NCBI GenBank assembly: GCA_019925795.1
Contig: CM034300.1
Location: 77,709,360 to 77,773,359, forward strand
Length of the DNA: 64,000 bases
Reading direction: 5' to 3'
Source of the DNA: Dendrobium chrysotoxum
Lineage: Eukaryota > Streptophyta > Magnoliopsida > Asparagales > Orchidaceae
Of the stretch, positions 13,901 to 25,600 are shown one piece after another. A program made the position numbers and the translations under genes. Within the stretch, counting starts at the first letter, position 1. Every line of letters starts with the position of its first letter. The notes under the pieces were generated by a model that worked only from the letters and a program-made list of their open reading frames with translations, ran no database searches and had not been told where the DNA came from.

Positions 13901-14414
13901 GGGAAGTTTGATTTGTAGGTTTTGAAATGAGTAGAAGCATCCAATGGAAGGAAATGCTTCAATCATCTATGAAGTATGTAAATGCGAAAAAATATACGCC
14001 GATAAAGATAGAGAGAGAAATCATCCCAATGGAATCATCAGAAATCTATACGATATTGTACAACCTTAATCTGTAATTGCGAATCACTAACATGGATGTG
14101 GACTTCAGCATGATGGATGTTTGGTGAAATTAGAAATCTTAAATGAGTGAGAAATCATTTGTATCTCTCAAATATAACATCTACAAGAGATGTTTATTGA
14201 AGAATAAGATAAATGGAAAGAAACCCAAAACATTTGGAATTTTTCCTGTTGCAGATATATTTTTACACTATTCAGTGTTTTTGAAATTGATCTAAGATTT
14301 TTATCTTTTTTTTTGCAGTTTTTGGAGTATGATGAATCTAAGATTGCAGCTAATCGAAATAGTGATTCAAACTTACAAGATGTTGGCGACAAGACCAACA
14401 AGAAATTGGAGTAG
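661..14414 (+). CDS. SPP: signal peptide peptidase (intramembrane aspartyl protease), 11 coding exons
   Basis: SPP is a multi-pass ER membrane protease of the presenilin-type GxGD family that cleaves leftover signal peptides and other transmembrane helices. Coding exons: 661-700, 1130-1245, 1359-1510, 1666-1751, 7158-7285, 11889-11939, 12925-13011, 13096-13165, 13384-13520, 13597-13674, 14319-14414. All junctions are GT-AG, the phases agree throughout, and the product is 346 residues, close to Arabidopsis SPP (about 344). Visible motifs: YDIFW at about residues 197-201 (first catalytic Asp, D198), LGLGD at about 235-239 (second catalytic Asp, D239) and the PAL motif at about 290-292. The middle is strongly hydrophobic, as expected for nine membrane helices. 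The tail from about residue 316 is polar and lysine-rich and does not end in a clear KKXX signal. The start is the only ATG that gives the usual short N-terminus ahead of the conserved LTLAP segment. Introns 4 (5.4 kb) and 5 (4.6 kb) are enlarged; intron 4 is full of transposon remains. No coding defect is seen. Confidence 0.95.
2165..3205 (+). mobile_element. RTE-type LINE relic (reverse transcriptase part), decayed
   Basis: Read on the plus strand, this segment follows the reverse transcriptase and C-terminal part of the intact LINE at 26252-29376, with many substitutions, frameshifts and stops. Landmarks that align by eye include the FGF-like segment near 2235-2265 and the region corresponding to the last 400 bp of the LINE. 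It is 5'-truncated and non-coding today. It sits in SPP intron 4 in the same orientation as the gene. Confidence 0.7.
3206..3336 (-). mobile_element. 5'-truncated RTE LINE tail with 9-bp target duplication
   Basis: The minus strand carries the 3' end of the same LINE family, ending in a TTG/TTA-rich tail (plus-strand CAACAACAATAATAACAAC). The 9-bp direct repeat AGCTCCTAA flanks it at 3197-3205 and 3337-3345, as expected of a target site duplication. It therefore looks like a separate, very short insertion into or beside the older LINE relic, in opposite orientation (tail to tail). Confidence 0.65.
3618..4128 (+). repeat. left (5') LTR of the Ty3 relic
   Basis: Begins TGATGG and ends CTATCA, with a 511-bp span equal to the right copy. 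The two copies are clearly alike (GGCCCCAACAA block, GGGAATTAGGAAGG block, GCGCCTAGGGTTT block) but differ at many sites and carry small indels, so the insertion is old compared with the element at 37326-43101. Confidence 0.8.
4525..4858 (-). repeat. solo-LTR-like relic of the 37-43 kb Ty3 family, nested
   Basis: The plus strand starts TGATAAGAAACACTTGAAGA and ends near GGACCGGTCTAACA, matching both ends of the 484-bp LTR found at 37326 and 42618. The middle also matches (a GAGAGGA segment, GAGCCCAA, AAACCTA). It is shorter (about 334 bp) and diverged, and no internal region adjoins it. It interrupts the gag remnant of the older Ty3 relic, which gives an order of insertion. The right border is uncertain by a few bases. 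Confidence 0.65.
6059..6569 (+). repeat. right (3') LTR of the Ty3 relic
   Basis: Starts TGATGGGCC directly after a purine-rich tract (GGGAGGGGAGTAT) and ends CCTATCA. It has the same 511-bp span as the left copy and carries a comparable CCCCAACAA and GGGCCCCACTAGTGT block. Confidence 0.8.
7897..7961. repeat. (TA)n microsatellite, about 32 units
   Basis: An uninterrupted alternating TA run of about 65 bases, the longest simple repeat in the window. It lies in SPP intron 5. Runs of this length are usually highly length-variable and can extrude as hairpins. Confidence 0.95.
10100..10560 (-). mobile_element. decayed LINE reverse transcriptase fragment
   Basis: The minus strand reads FAD-K-I-I at about 10420-10400, followed by ELKISKTNIDYMKYN, which resembles the FADDI box and the following SRTKTEYM-type segment of RTE LINEs, as seen at about 28578-28700 in the intact copy. 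Many stops and frameshifts are present. A roughly 39-bp local duplication (ATCAGCAAATGGTATACAA at 10411 and again at about 10450) follows. The call rests on a short match and is only moderately sure. Confidence 0.45.
12469..12740. mobile_element. Tourist-like MITE (PIF/Harbinger type)
   Basis: A 272-bp element bounded by imperfect terminal inverted repeats (GGGCGCTTCGG on the left; GAGTGCATTTGGG when the right end is read inward) and flanked on both sides by TTA, the usual 3-bp target duplication of PIF/Harbinger elements. No coding capacity. It lies in SPP intron 6. A 63-codon open frame on the minus strand inside it is incidental. Confidence 0.65.
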
Positions 14415-16095
14415 AGACCAAAGGGTTTTGTACTATCGATATTGATTTAAACCACTTGGGAAATTTTTGAAATTAAATGCCCTTCGTTCAGTAGCAGAAG
14501 TAAAGCACAATTTTGTGTTTTAGGAAAATACATGCTCTTCATCTTCTAACTTGGGATGTTTTTCACTGGTTCTCATATATTTGATTGGAGAAGAGAAATG
14601 TTTGTTGAATTCATTTACCGAATTAGTGCTCCTTTGTTGAATAATTTGCCATCATTGTTGGGTGAAAATTTGAATCATGAAATTTATTTTTATTTTGAGT
14701 GAGTATAGTATATGATTAATTAATTAATTTTTATATTATTATTAATATAAAATAAATTTAATAATTTTAAAATATCATAAATAATTTTTTATTATTTTAG
14801 TAAGGATATTATGGTCTAAAAGTTTTGTTTCTTTTCCTTTAGTATTGTATTGTTTATTAGCATTGTGCAAAAGATTTATACTAGCAAAAAAAAAAAAAAG
14901 ATTATTCAAATAATTCTTTGGTTCTCTGTGGTTATAGTGCTGGCATATGGGTCACGGGTTAAACTGTTTATGTATTTAAGTGAAGAAATGGAATATTTTT
15001 CTCCGGATCATAGTTCTCTTATTCAGATTTCTGATATTATGGCATTTAAATATAAAATTATTTTTTTGGGTTTCCGAATAATAAAATTTTGTGGCATGAA
15101 TAATCTAAAAAAATGTTGAAGCTCTTTTAATAATCAGATAAATGTTGCATGAGAATATATATATATATTTTAAATGATTTAGATTTAATTGTGTTCATAA
15201 TACTTAGAGCATATTTAATTTTTTTTCTTATTGTATAACTTTTTCATAATTCTATTTTGTGGAATCATTCAAATATATTTTTATAATTATAATTTGATGG
15301 GTGATAAAACATTATGAAGATTGGGACAGATTTGATTGGAGCAATTTCATATAGTAGATTTCAATAGCATAAATCATGACAAGTTAATTACTTTTAGCTG
15401 CAAAAGAAAATTTGGGTCAAATTATTTGACTCAAATTTGAACAAAATTATTTTGAAAGGAATATAATATATTATTAATCAATTAATTTTTATGTTATCTC
15501 ATTTAAAAATAAACTTGATAATTAAAAAAAAATCTATCCTGTAAAGATACTCTAGTCTCATAAATAGCTATGAAATAAAACACATCACATTCCCCGAATT
15601 TATTCAAACCAAATAGAGCCTAAACAACGGAACAGGTGCTGTCAAGCGGTTTGAATTCCATCAAACATTAAAGAGGAAAACAAAAGGATAAATTGGAACT
15701 TCCATACGAAGAATGGAAGCCACAATGATATAAGAAAGAGAATCGAAGATTGGATTTAGGATAGAGAAGAGGCAGTAGAACGAAGTAAAGAACAATGAAG
15801 AAGCAGTGAGAGTATTTCTATGTTATCGCTTCATAGAAGGATAAACAGTTTTTTACATATTAGTTCAGCAATCAATCTAGTTATGGTTTCTTCAAACTTC
15901 AAGCAATAAAATGATTTAGACATGTACTTTATCACTAATATATATATATTAACTGTCTTCAGGAACAAGTAAGGAAGTATAAATACATTCAATACAGCTT
16001 TAGATGCATTGGAGAAGCTAAACTACTACGAAGTTATAGTTAGCCTAAGAAAGCTTAACGAATGGATTCAGAACCATAACGACTACAGAGCGAGC
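14415..16095. other. intergenic region between the convergent 3' ends of SPP and HOS15
   Basis: About 1.7 kb separates the two stop codons and must contain both 3' UTRs and polyadenylation sites. It is very AT-rich. Two similar AT-rich segments in the same orientation, about 14700-14820 and 15460-15580, share the TTAATTAATTTTTAT core and a downstream GATACTCTAGTC-like or GATATTATGGTC-like block. I see no gene. Confidence 0.55.
15207..15620. mobile_element. candidate MITE
   Basis: Left end GAGCATATTTAATTTTT and right end, read inward, GGCTCTATTTGGTTTGAA form a weak inverted repeat, both next to TA. The element has no coding capacity. The inverted repeat is imperfect and the sequence AT-rich, so chance similarity is possible. 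Confidence 0.35.
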
Positions 16096-19000
16096 CTACA
16101 TTCTGAAATCAATGACGCAAACTGTGTTGTTAGAGAAACAAGCAGCTATTTTGTTACCTTCTTTGTTCCAGCAGACTTCAAAAATACCCCCACCACCACT
16201 ATATGTCTTGATTAGCTTCCCTTCCTTCACAGACCATAAATGAAGGCATTGATCGAGTGAACCGCTAGCCAGGAACTGACCATTTGGACTAAAGGCAACA
16301 GAGTATACAGGTTGCCTGCTTATGCATTTTGTGAAAGTTGGAATCATGCCGTAATCAAAATATAATAAAGTATGAGGAAATTATTCAAGAATACGGGCCA
16401 TTAAGTAAATACCTATGACCATTCAGGCTGTACAAAAGACTACCATGCTCCACCTCCCATAGCTTAATAGTCGAATCGAAGGAAGCACTACATGAGCATA
16501 AAATGACTACTCAATGAGGAACATAGGAAGCTCATGGAAAAGTTTTACCAGATGGAAAATAAAGGCCAACTTAACATTGGAAATAAGAAAGGAATTAGAA
16601 CTAGTGCTGTGTAATGCTATAATCCATATACAATAATTCAAAACAAGACCAGAGTAATATTTTGCTTGCCAAAACAAGACGCCAACACTCCCTTAAAATA
16701 TAAGCATTACACCTAATTTGCAGTATGTTGTATCTGATAAGTAGAGCTTCAAATCTATGCCATCCCTACCATCTTTTGGATTTCATAAAAATAAATAACA
16801 TATAGATTACGATTCCATGCATTATTCACTACGCTGTGTATACTTGCCTTGCCAATATTAGCTGCTGATTAGGGTTATTTGTGCCCAAGCTTGTGGGGCT
16901 CCATCTAATTGTATATATTTCCTGATGGAAACAATTCAGTACTTGTTATAGAAATCAACTTCGTAAACACGTGAAAGTAGAGCTTGAAAAGCAGAACTCA
17001 AACCTTAAGGTGATCCCTGAAGTCATGCAGACATTTATCATGCTTCAGGCTCCATATCTGAAAAAAATTTATAATTGTCATTGTTCAAGAAAAAAAAAAT
17101 TATCATAGAATTATTACAAGAACGATTTAACACAGTCTGCAACAGATAATTTTGCAACATAATAGTTGGAGCAGCAGTGTAGCCATTACAAATTGAAAGG
17201 AAAATCAGTGAAATTCAGGTATAAATTATATAAGCACAGTAATTAGGTGAATGAAACACAATAATTAAAATAAAGAAAATCTAAGGCATGAAGGAACAAA
17301 ATAATAATAATAATAATAATTACTATTATTATTACAATTATCTGATAAACTTAAGTTCAGCATCAAATGTCTAAGAAAATATAGATCAATGAGAGGCAGT
17401 TTTCAAAAGGCATAACAGTGGCATGAACATTTACAGTCTACGAATCATATACAATCAAGATTAAAGAAGGAATATATAAAAGTAAGAAGACTAGATTTTA
17501 ATTGGCCCCCACCATGAAGTTCTACAGTAAACTTCAGTGAAGAAGAAAGCAATTCAAAATCAGCATCAACTTGTTTCAACTATTTCAAATCGTTTTTATA
17601 AACCCTCATTCTCTATTCATTCTTGTTGAGTGTTCTGCTTAAAATGAAAAAAAGGCTCGTTATTTACAAACAACTCATGTTACACTAGCTCATTAAGGAA
17701 GCTAGTCAAATTTGAACAATATATTTTGAGCTTATTTTGTTAATGAGCCAAACAGAAACAAAACCTTATTCGATCATGTTTTGCTCCTTAATTGCTTGAA
17801 CAAAAATAATATGAATAAATAAAATATAAAATTTTGTATTTATTATATTTTGATCATAGCTACTGGATTAAAATCCAATCCTGATATTTAATTCTAGGCC
17901 TTTATCCCCTATATAAAAGGTGTTGAAGAGCCAAACAAGATCTTAACCCTATCATTCATTGAAACTTAGAAATATTTTCTTTTGCTCTGCCTCTCTCACA
18001 ACTCTTACCTCTGTGGTTTTGCGGGCTGCTGGGCTGCTGCACTAGATACACGTTTGGGTAACGAAGTTTCTCATCTCTCTAAATCTTCTTTTCCACTCTC
18101 TAGCCTCTATTCTCCATCTTCATATATTCATCTCAGCTCATTATGTCCCTCTATCCATATATGATTGAAGGTCATGATTCATGACTATCATCAACCGCTC
18201 CAAATTTAAATCGACCATCTTCATCTCAACCAGTTGATTGCCTTGATGAGATATATCCCTTGCTTAAATATTTCACAAGTTTATTTATGACACTATCTTG
18301 TGCTATGCTAATTATATGAATGAATCAGAATTTCTTTCATAGATGTTTTTACAATTAGATGTTTCTCTAAGATTTGATTATGTTTATTCGAGATATTGAG
18401 TTGGATGTCTCAGATACATCTCTTTAAATGCTCTATTGCTATTTCCATTGAGTTAGATGCATGTTTCAAACATTTGAGATTTTCTTAAGGTTTGCTTATT
18501 TTTTCAAGCAATAGTTCTACATTTCTGACTAACTAGCTGACCTCTAAAAGAAAACCTATTTATGAAGTTCGCTTGAGATTGCGGGTAATGCCTTGTGGCG
18601 CAAAATGTTGGTCATTAAAAGAAAGCATAAAATTAAGTTGTGTTGTAGAGAAGAGAATGTTCAGGTGAATATGTTTCTTTACACTTTAGAGACAGACTGC
18701 GAAACATAATGCAAAACGAGTATATATGTGAAAAGGTTAGAGTAGCTCCAGCAGCAGATAAGATTAGAGAGAGTCGATATAGATGGTTTGGTCATATAAA
18801 ACGTCGGTCTTACGATGACCTTGTTAGAAGAATAGATGTATTAGATCTGACCTATGTTAAAAAAGATAGAGGTAGACCTAAAAAACTTGGTTAGAAAGTA
18901 TTAAAAATGACTTTTTTTATTAGATTTAAGTGGGAATTTGACTCTTAATAAGACAAAATGTAGAAAAAGGATTCATGTGGTGGGATAAAGGCTTGTTGTT

Positions 19001-22000
19001 GTTATTGTTGTCGTCGTCGTCTTGAGACAGTTTTGATAAGATCTATGAAAGTTTATTTGTGATCTCAAAATATATTTTTTACATACACATGTTATTTGAT
19101 TATAGTCATGCATATCCATTATGATATGTAAATGTAGAAAAACTAAGCATAAGAATATAATCATCGAGATGATTTTTTTATGAACTGTACAAGTAATCTT
19201 CTAATATGTTCTTAAAAAGGTCAATTGCTTGGTTACACAAGTTTGTAAAAGTTTCAAAACACTTGGGAATTCCTAGATCAAAAGGTTTGTTTATTGACGT
19301 GTCGACACGATGTAACTCAACTTCCTTTATGCTTGAGTTTTTTTATATATTGTAATGTTTATAGTCATTAGAAAACTAAAGAATAATTATAGTCAGTTTT
19401 CAGTTGAATATAATTTGAGACAACATGAAAAAATAGAAATTCCCCTGAAGTGTTCAATTCTTTCATATATATGAATATACCAAATTTATGCATTTCAATT
19501 ATTTTATGGTTGACATGGCAATCCGCATGACTAGTGCAGCCCTATACAAGAGAAAGAACATTAAATTTTAATCATAGCCTCTAATTCTCTAATTAGATAT
19601 ATGCCTAGTTCTGAAAACAAAGAGATTGTAATGGAGTCATTAGTCAGTCAAATGAATTAAAAGGATGCAAAGAAGTTGCGAACTTGTAATGTAATCAAAT
19701 GAAAAAAATAATTTAGACCACTTCTTTGTAATTGTAGAATTTGAGTTATGATTTGTTGATGTAATCATATAATTTGAGTTTCATTTTCCATTTAGGGTAA
19801 TTGCTATATTTTTTTAATTTAAAATTTTCAATAGTTTTTATAGTTATTTATATATGTATGATTGGATAAAAAAAAACACTTGAAAAACTTAATTTTAATA
19901 TCAATCAAGCCAGATTTGAGCTGAACTAGCTTTGGCGAGATTAAAAGGAATGAACACTAAGATAAGACATTCAAATAAAATTGAATGCGAGCCAAATTCC
20001 AAAGAACTAAAATTTTAATGAGTTGAACTTGAATACATACCAAGCTCACTCAAGTTCAACTCAGTTACATCCCTATGTTAAACCTAATCCATGCAATAAG
20101 CTATTTGAACAATTTCCATCTATGTTATGATAAAGTCTTCCCTTTTTTCCTTCGTACTCCTTAAACGTTAATGTTATCTACTTTTATGTATTTTCTACTA
20201 TTCGTTGTAGATGTCTCAACTATTTGGGATCTACTTTATGAATATTTATTTTTCATTTATTCCTGCTAAGTGTTGTATGAGGTGTTAAATAAAATTAGTG
20301 TTAACTGTATTGAGCAATTTTTATCCATGTTATCTTATATCTACCATTTGTTCTTCTTAATCATTAGACACTAATTTTATGTCTTGGATGCATTTCTAAC
20401 ATTAGTTGTACAATTCTAAATCACATAAATCTATATTTCACCATCTATTTAGTATACACCATTCTCAACATCTCTTTAATAAAATCATGGATTACTTGAA
20501 CAAAACTCCTAGTTTGATTTTTTTTGGTAGAAAAAGGACAATGGTCTAACCTGTTTATAAACAATGCTAATTAAACATGACGCTATGCCCATGTTTTATA
20601 GAACCCTAGCCATACTACTAAAGTTTTAAAAAACATTGGTACTGATTACTATAGTTTGAATATGAAATCATGACACCACGTTATAAGAGATTTACTGTAA
20701 ATTTTAGTACTCTTGCTAAACTCTCCTAGATGTAAGAACCCTATGATGTCCCCAATGAAATATTCTAATAGAAATCAACCCAATCTATGACGCAAGATAT
20801 AACAAAGAAAGTTGCTAACCCCTCTTCCCTTCACATACACAAGTCACACATACGAAAGAAGACTTCTACCATTTCGCTCTCGCTTAATCTTAAGAGAGCA
20901 TAAACCCCTAAGCATATCAAACAATATTTAGAGCCCCTTACTTTAGTTGCAAAATATCATCCATTTGCTTAAGGCTTAACCTTTTTAAAGAGGCTAAACC
21001 AACTTAGCTTATTTAACTCAATTAATGGTCGTTAGTAGCCCAACTACTTGATGTTGAGTGTCATGTCACTTCCTATCTAATATTGATTGCTACCCTTTGT
21101 TGATCCTTGCTAGCCGCCAAGCACCAATCATCAATGAAATAATCACTGATAAGATTGTTGTTGATCACCAATGTACAAGTATCGTCAAACATCGAACACG
21201 GGAAAGCTCACCATTGGTTGAGAGTCAAAAGTGGCACAACCAAGTTCATCCAATTTCATAGTGAGATTCATGCAATTTAGCTACAAGAATCCAACAAAGT
21301 TTTAAACTTCAAAGTATTCCGAAATAACTTAACTACTCAAAGTAAACTTTATCTTTTAATCAACCAAGCTGCTTAACTTTGTTGATCTCAGTTAGCTTCC
21401 TCACTTAACAAGCTTAAGCCAATGAAAAGTCCAACATCTTTGGTCTACTCCTTTCCTTCCTAATTCTTTCATATTAGTTTCATTTGTCGGTCTTATTTAA
21501 GGATATAAAAGAAAAAACTTGTCATTCATGAAAACTTGTGTTCAGAGAGCTAAGAAGCTCGTGTGTGATTTTCTTGTTAAGTATGCAAGCTGAGGTAGAA
21601 CAGTTATTTTAATCTTGCTTTCTTAACAAGCCAAACACAAATAGAATATTGTTCAATCATGTTCGACTCATTATTAACTCAATATATATTATTGATTTAT
21701 ATTTTTCTAAATGTATTAATTAGTTGGAAAATAAGTAGAGAATGATTCGATTATTTCGACTCCAATTCGAACGAGCCAAATACGAAAATGAAGTTCAAGT
21801 ATAATTTTGAACACGAGTCAAGTTTGAACAAATGAAAATTCAAACAAGATGGATGCAAACACACAAGTTTAGCTCATTTACACCCCAAATTTATTGATAT
21901 ATTTACTGAGCTCCATTATGCACACCCAAATCATATAAAGTCTATTTTCCAAAACCATATTTTTAGTAGGTGCTCCTCTGAACAATCTCTCATAAGCATG

Positions 22001-22594
22001 TTGGAAGTAGCACAAAATTTATGTCAAATAATTTTTTGTTGAAGGCATGGTCGAATCTTCTAACAAGATAATGTCACTTATATATTAAAAAATGAAAAAA
22101 TATATTAAAAAAGTATATCACTAGGTATAAATTAAAAATTAGTGGAAGGGACAACATTAACATGTTCAAATATTATAAGCAAAAATTGTATAAATCATAG
22201 AGAAAAAAACCTGCATGAAGCACACGACAGTAAACTGAGTCCAATTCCTAGTGACAATGTGTGCTAAAGAGCTATACTTTAGAGTTTGAAATAATACCTT
22301 TGCCGTTCCATCATCAGAGCAAGAAGCTAACAAAGAGCCACTTGGATCCCACTTGATAGCATTGACTTCACCCTGAAATGACAAGTAAAATTCAACGGCT
22401 ATCACAATGTTAGATGAGAGGAATGTTGGACTGCTTGAGGCTAACGGTTATCACGTATTTTTTTTTTCAAGGTGATTGACCCTCTTATTGCTGCCTTTAT
22501 TGCATTTTTGTTGAGAATGAACTGACTGATGGCGAGAAAGGGACTGATAGGCTGAGCCCACTACATGTTTCTAGGAGTTCCCTCCCTCTCTCTT

Positions 22595-22631
<37 letters not shown>

Positions 22632-25600
22632 CACACAAAATCCCTCCCTCCCTCACACTCCCTCTTTCATCCTCTCTCTGTCCCCCCACCCCAAGGTATC
22701 TATAGGTGTGTGAGTTACTAAACCACATCAAAGTTTTAAACTACATTCGACTAAGCCCTTAATTTTAGAAAAGCTCGAAAAAAGTTTCAAAAGAAAGATA
22801 AATAAGACTGATATTTTAATATAATTCATGCATAGATCAAATAAATAGATGGTGTGGACTAATTTGAAGATTATATTTGGATATATAGAGTTGATTTACA
22901 CTTTCACAAAATTTTTATTATTTAATTTAAATATACAATTATGTTTCATCACCTGTAGGTCTAAGGTAGAAACTCCAAGCCATTATTCCTCTTGGTGATG
23001 GGTTTGTGGATAAAAAGTCGGCGACAAGGAGACATCGTAAACCCGGATGAGTTATAACCGTATTGATGATTGGAGGTAGGCATGATTTACCAACAAAAGT
23101 TGTAATAAATTCCTTTGCAATCATACTCATTAAGGGCTTGTTTGGCTGAGCTTATGCTTTTTTTTTTTTTTTTTTTTCAAACAGAGCTTTAATAAATCTA
23201 TTTTATAGCCAGAGGTTTTATACTGCTATTGAAAAAACTCATTTTATAAAGAAAATGTTCGAAAAACATCCTACTTTTTTCATCCAAAAAATATATTACC
23301 ACAAAAGCAGGCCAAAGAACTAAAACAACGGAAGCCTATTATCAAGGGTGAAGATTAAACAAATTTTCACATAAGATGTTAGCTGAAACAATAGTTTTGA
23401 GAAGATATTAAATAATAACCATAGAAATGAACCAAACTCCAAATCTACACATCCATATGCTTACATCCAACATTCCAACCCACAATGAGAGAGAAACTTT
23501 TATCCAAAACTATTAAACAAAAAGAGAGCTTTGGTTTGAAAATTTAGTTCTCTTAATTTTTCTTTCATGTCTTTTTGCTATATGGTAAGAAAAACAACAT
23601 TATTTATTAAAAAAAAGGTATAAATCTAAATCTAGATTGCAATCAATATATTAAGCTACTTCCAAAAGTTAAAACAAGAAAATAAAGACAAATTAAATGT
23701 TTCTAATATATACTCTAATCATATCTACCTATTATTTACTATTCTAATGGTTAAATTCTCTCCTTAATTAATAAAAAAAATTAAGCTTAAAAAGATATAT
23801 TTTTTGTTTTATTAAATATTCTATTACAAAAGAACTTATTAATACATGAGCTCGCTTAATACCTTTAACTTTTTTAATTCTATGTTAAAAAAAACAACAT
23901 TTCCAATCTAGAAAAATATAGAAATCACATATATAAAATCTAAATCTATATCTATGAACAATATTTTAAGCTATTTCCAAAAGTTTAAACATTAAAATGG
24001 AAAATTAAAAGTATCAAATATATACTTTAATCATATCTAACTATTATGTATTATTTTAATGATTAAACTCTCTCCTTAATTAATAAAAAATTTTAATTTA
24101 CAAGAAATTTATGCCTTATATTTTATATAATTATTCATATTAAAAAATAAATTTATGCATAAATTATATTATTTTATATCTGTTGTATATTTCATCAAGT
24201 TGGCTCGAGCTAATTAAATCAAATCGGGCCAAATTTCAAATAAGAACTGAGCAGCAATTTTGATTTTTTTTTTTTTAATCTTCAGTAGCCCTTGATATGA
24301 CTTTTTTTTCATAACTTTAACCTTAAAATAGAATATCCATGCACACCACTAAATGCAGCTTTCTCAAAATTGACTAAAGTGCATGAAACTATTAGAAAGA
24401 AGATGGCCTCATTTTTTAAAAAACCTTTTAATTTTTTTTAAAGAATTTTGTATTTTTAAATTGTATTTCTTAAATAATAAACTTGCATCTATGACTATTA
24501 AAAAAAAAATAAAGCTCATAATTACTCGAAACTTACTCCAAAATTAACTTCGCTTGAAATCAATTATAATCAATTTTTGAACCCAAAATTGATTAAGAGT
24601 TTGACCCTACTTAAATAAATGTAGGTTGAGTCAACTAAAAAATATTTCAAAAAGACTATTTATAAAAGGTATAATATATATAATATAATAAATATACAAT
24701 ATATCATATAATATAGATAACTATATAAATTTTCAATAAATAAAATGTTGAATAAAATTAATTTTGAGGTAACTCGATATTGAGTGATTTACAACTTAGA
24801 TTCAAACTTATTTCAATTTCAAATCAAGTTCAAGTCGTGCTGAAGCCAACATTTTTATTTGAAGACAAACTAAACTTGCTCAAACCTGAAATTTATATAT
24901 TTTAAATGTGCAATATATATATATACTTGATGATCTTTTGATTAATCTATTCTCATATTAATAGGAAGAATCAAATTTATAAAAAAAAAACCTTCTAATT
25001 ATTGAAAGGCATGCACCAATCTTAAATTTAATTTAAATACTTCAATCTTAACATGTAAAAGTGACTTTAATTGTTAATCTGTTTTTGAATAATATAGTTT
25101 TACAATTATTTATTAAATATTATATATTATAAAAAAATATTGAAACAATTTTTAATTAAATATAATATTACAAAAATCTAAAGTTTTTATTTTAAATACA
25201 AGTTGAATGATTTTAAAGTTATCTGCATACAATAAAAAAGAAAAATATCTAGCATTATAAGAATAGATTAATAATACTTTTAATTCTCTCATGCATTGCA
25301 TGGATTGCCTTCCATTGCCTATAAAAGATACACAATTGATAGTTTTTGAAAATTTTCAATAGTTTGGTTTGCTAGGGGACTTGCCAAAAATGAATAATGT
25401 TTTTTGATAAGAAGTGGAGGCAAATTTTGTGAGAATCCCTTGGCTAAAATTTAATTTCAGCAAAATCAGCAATTGGCAACAAAAGAAAATAGGGAGAGGA
25501 ACACATAAGACACCTTTTATTGAAATAGCTATGAAAGAAAGACAAGATACAATTGGATCTTCAATTGGAGAGGAAGATCCTGCTCTCCCAAATGCCTAGT

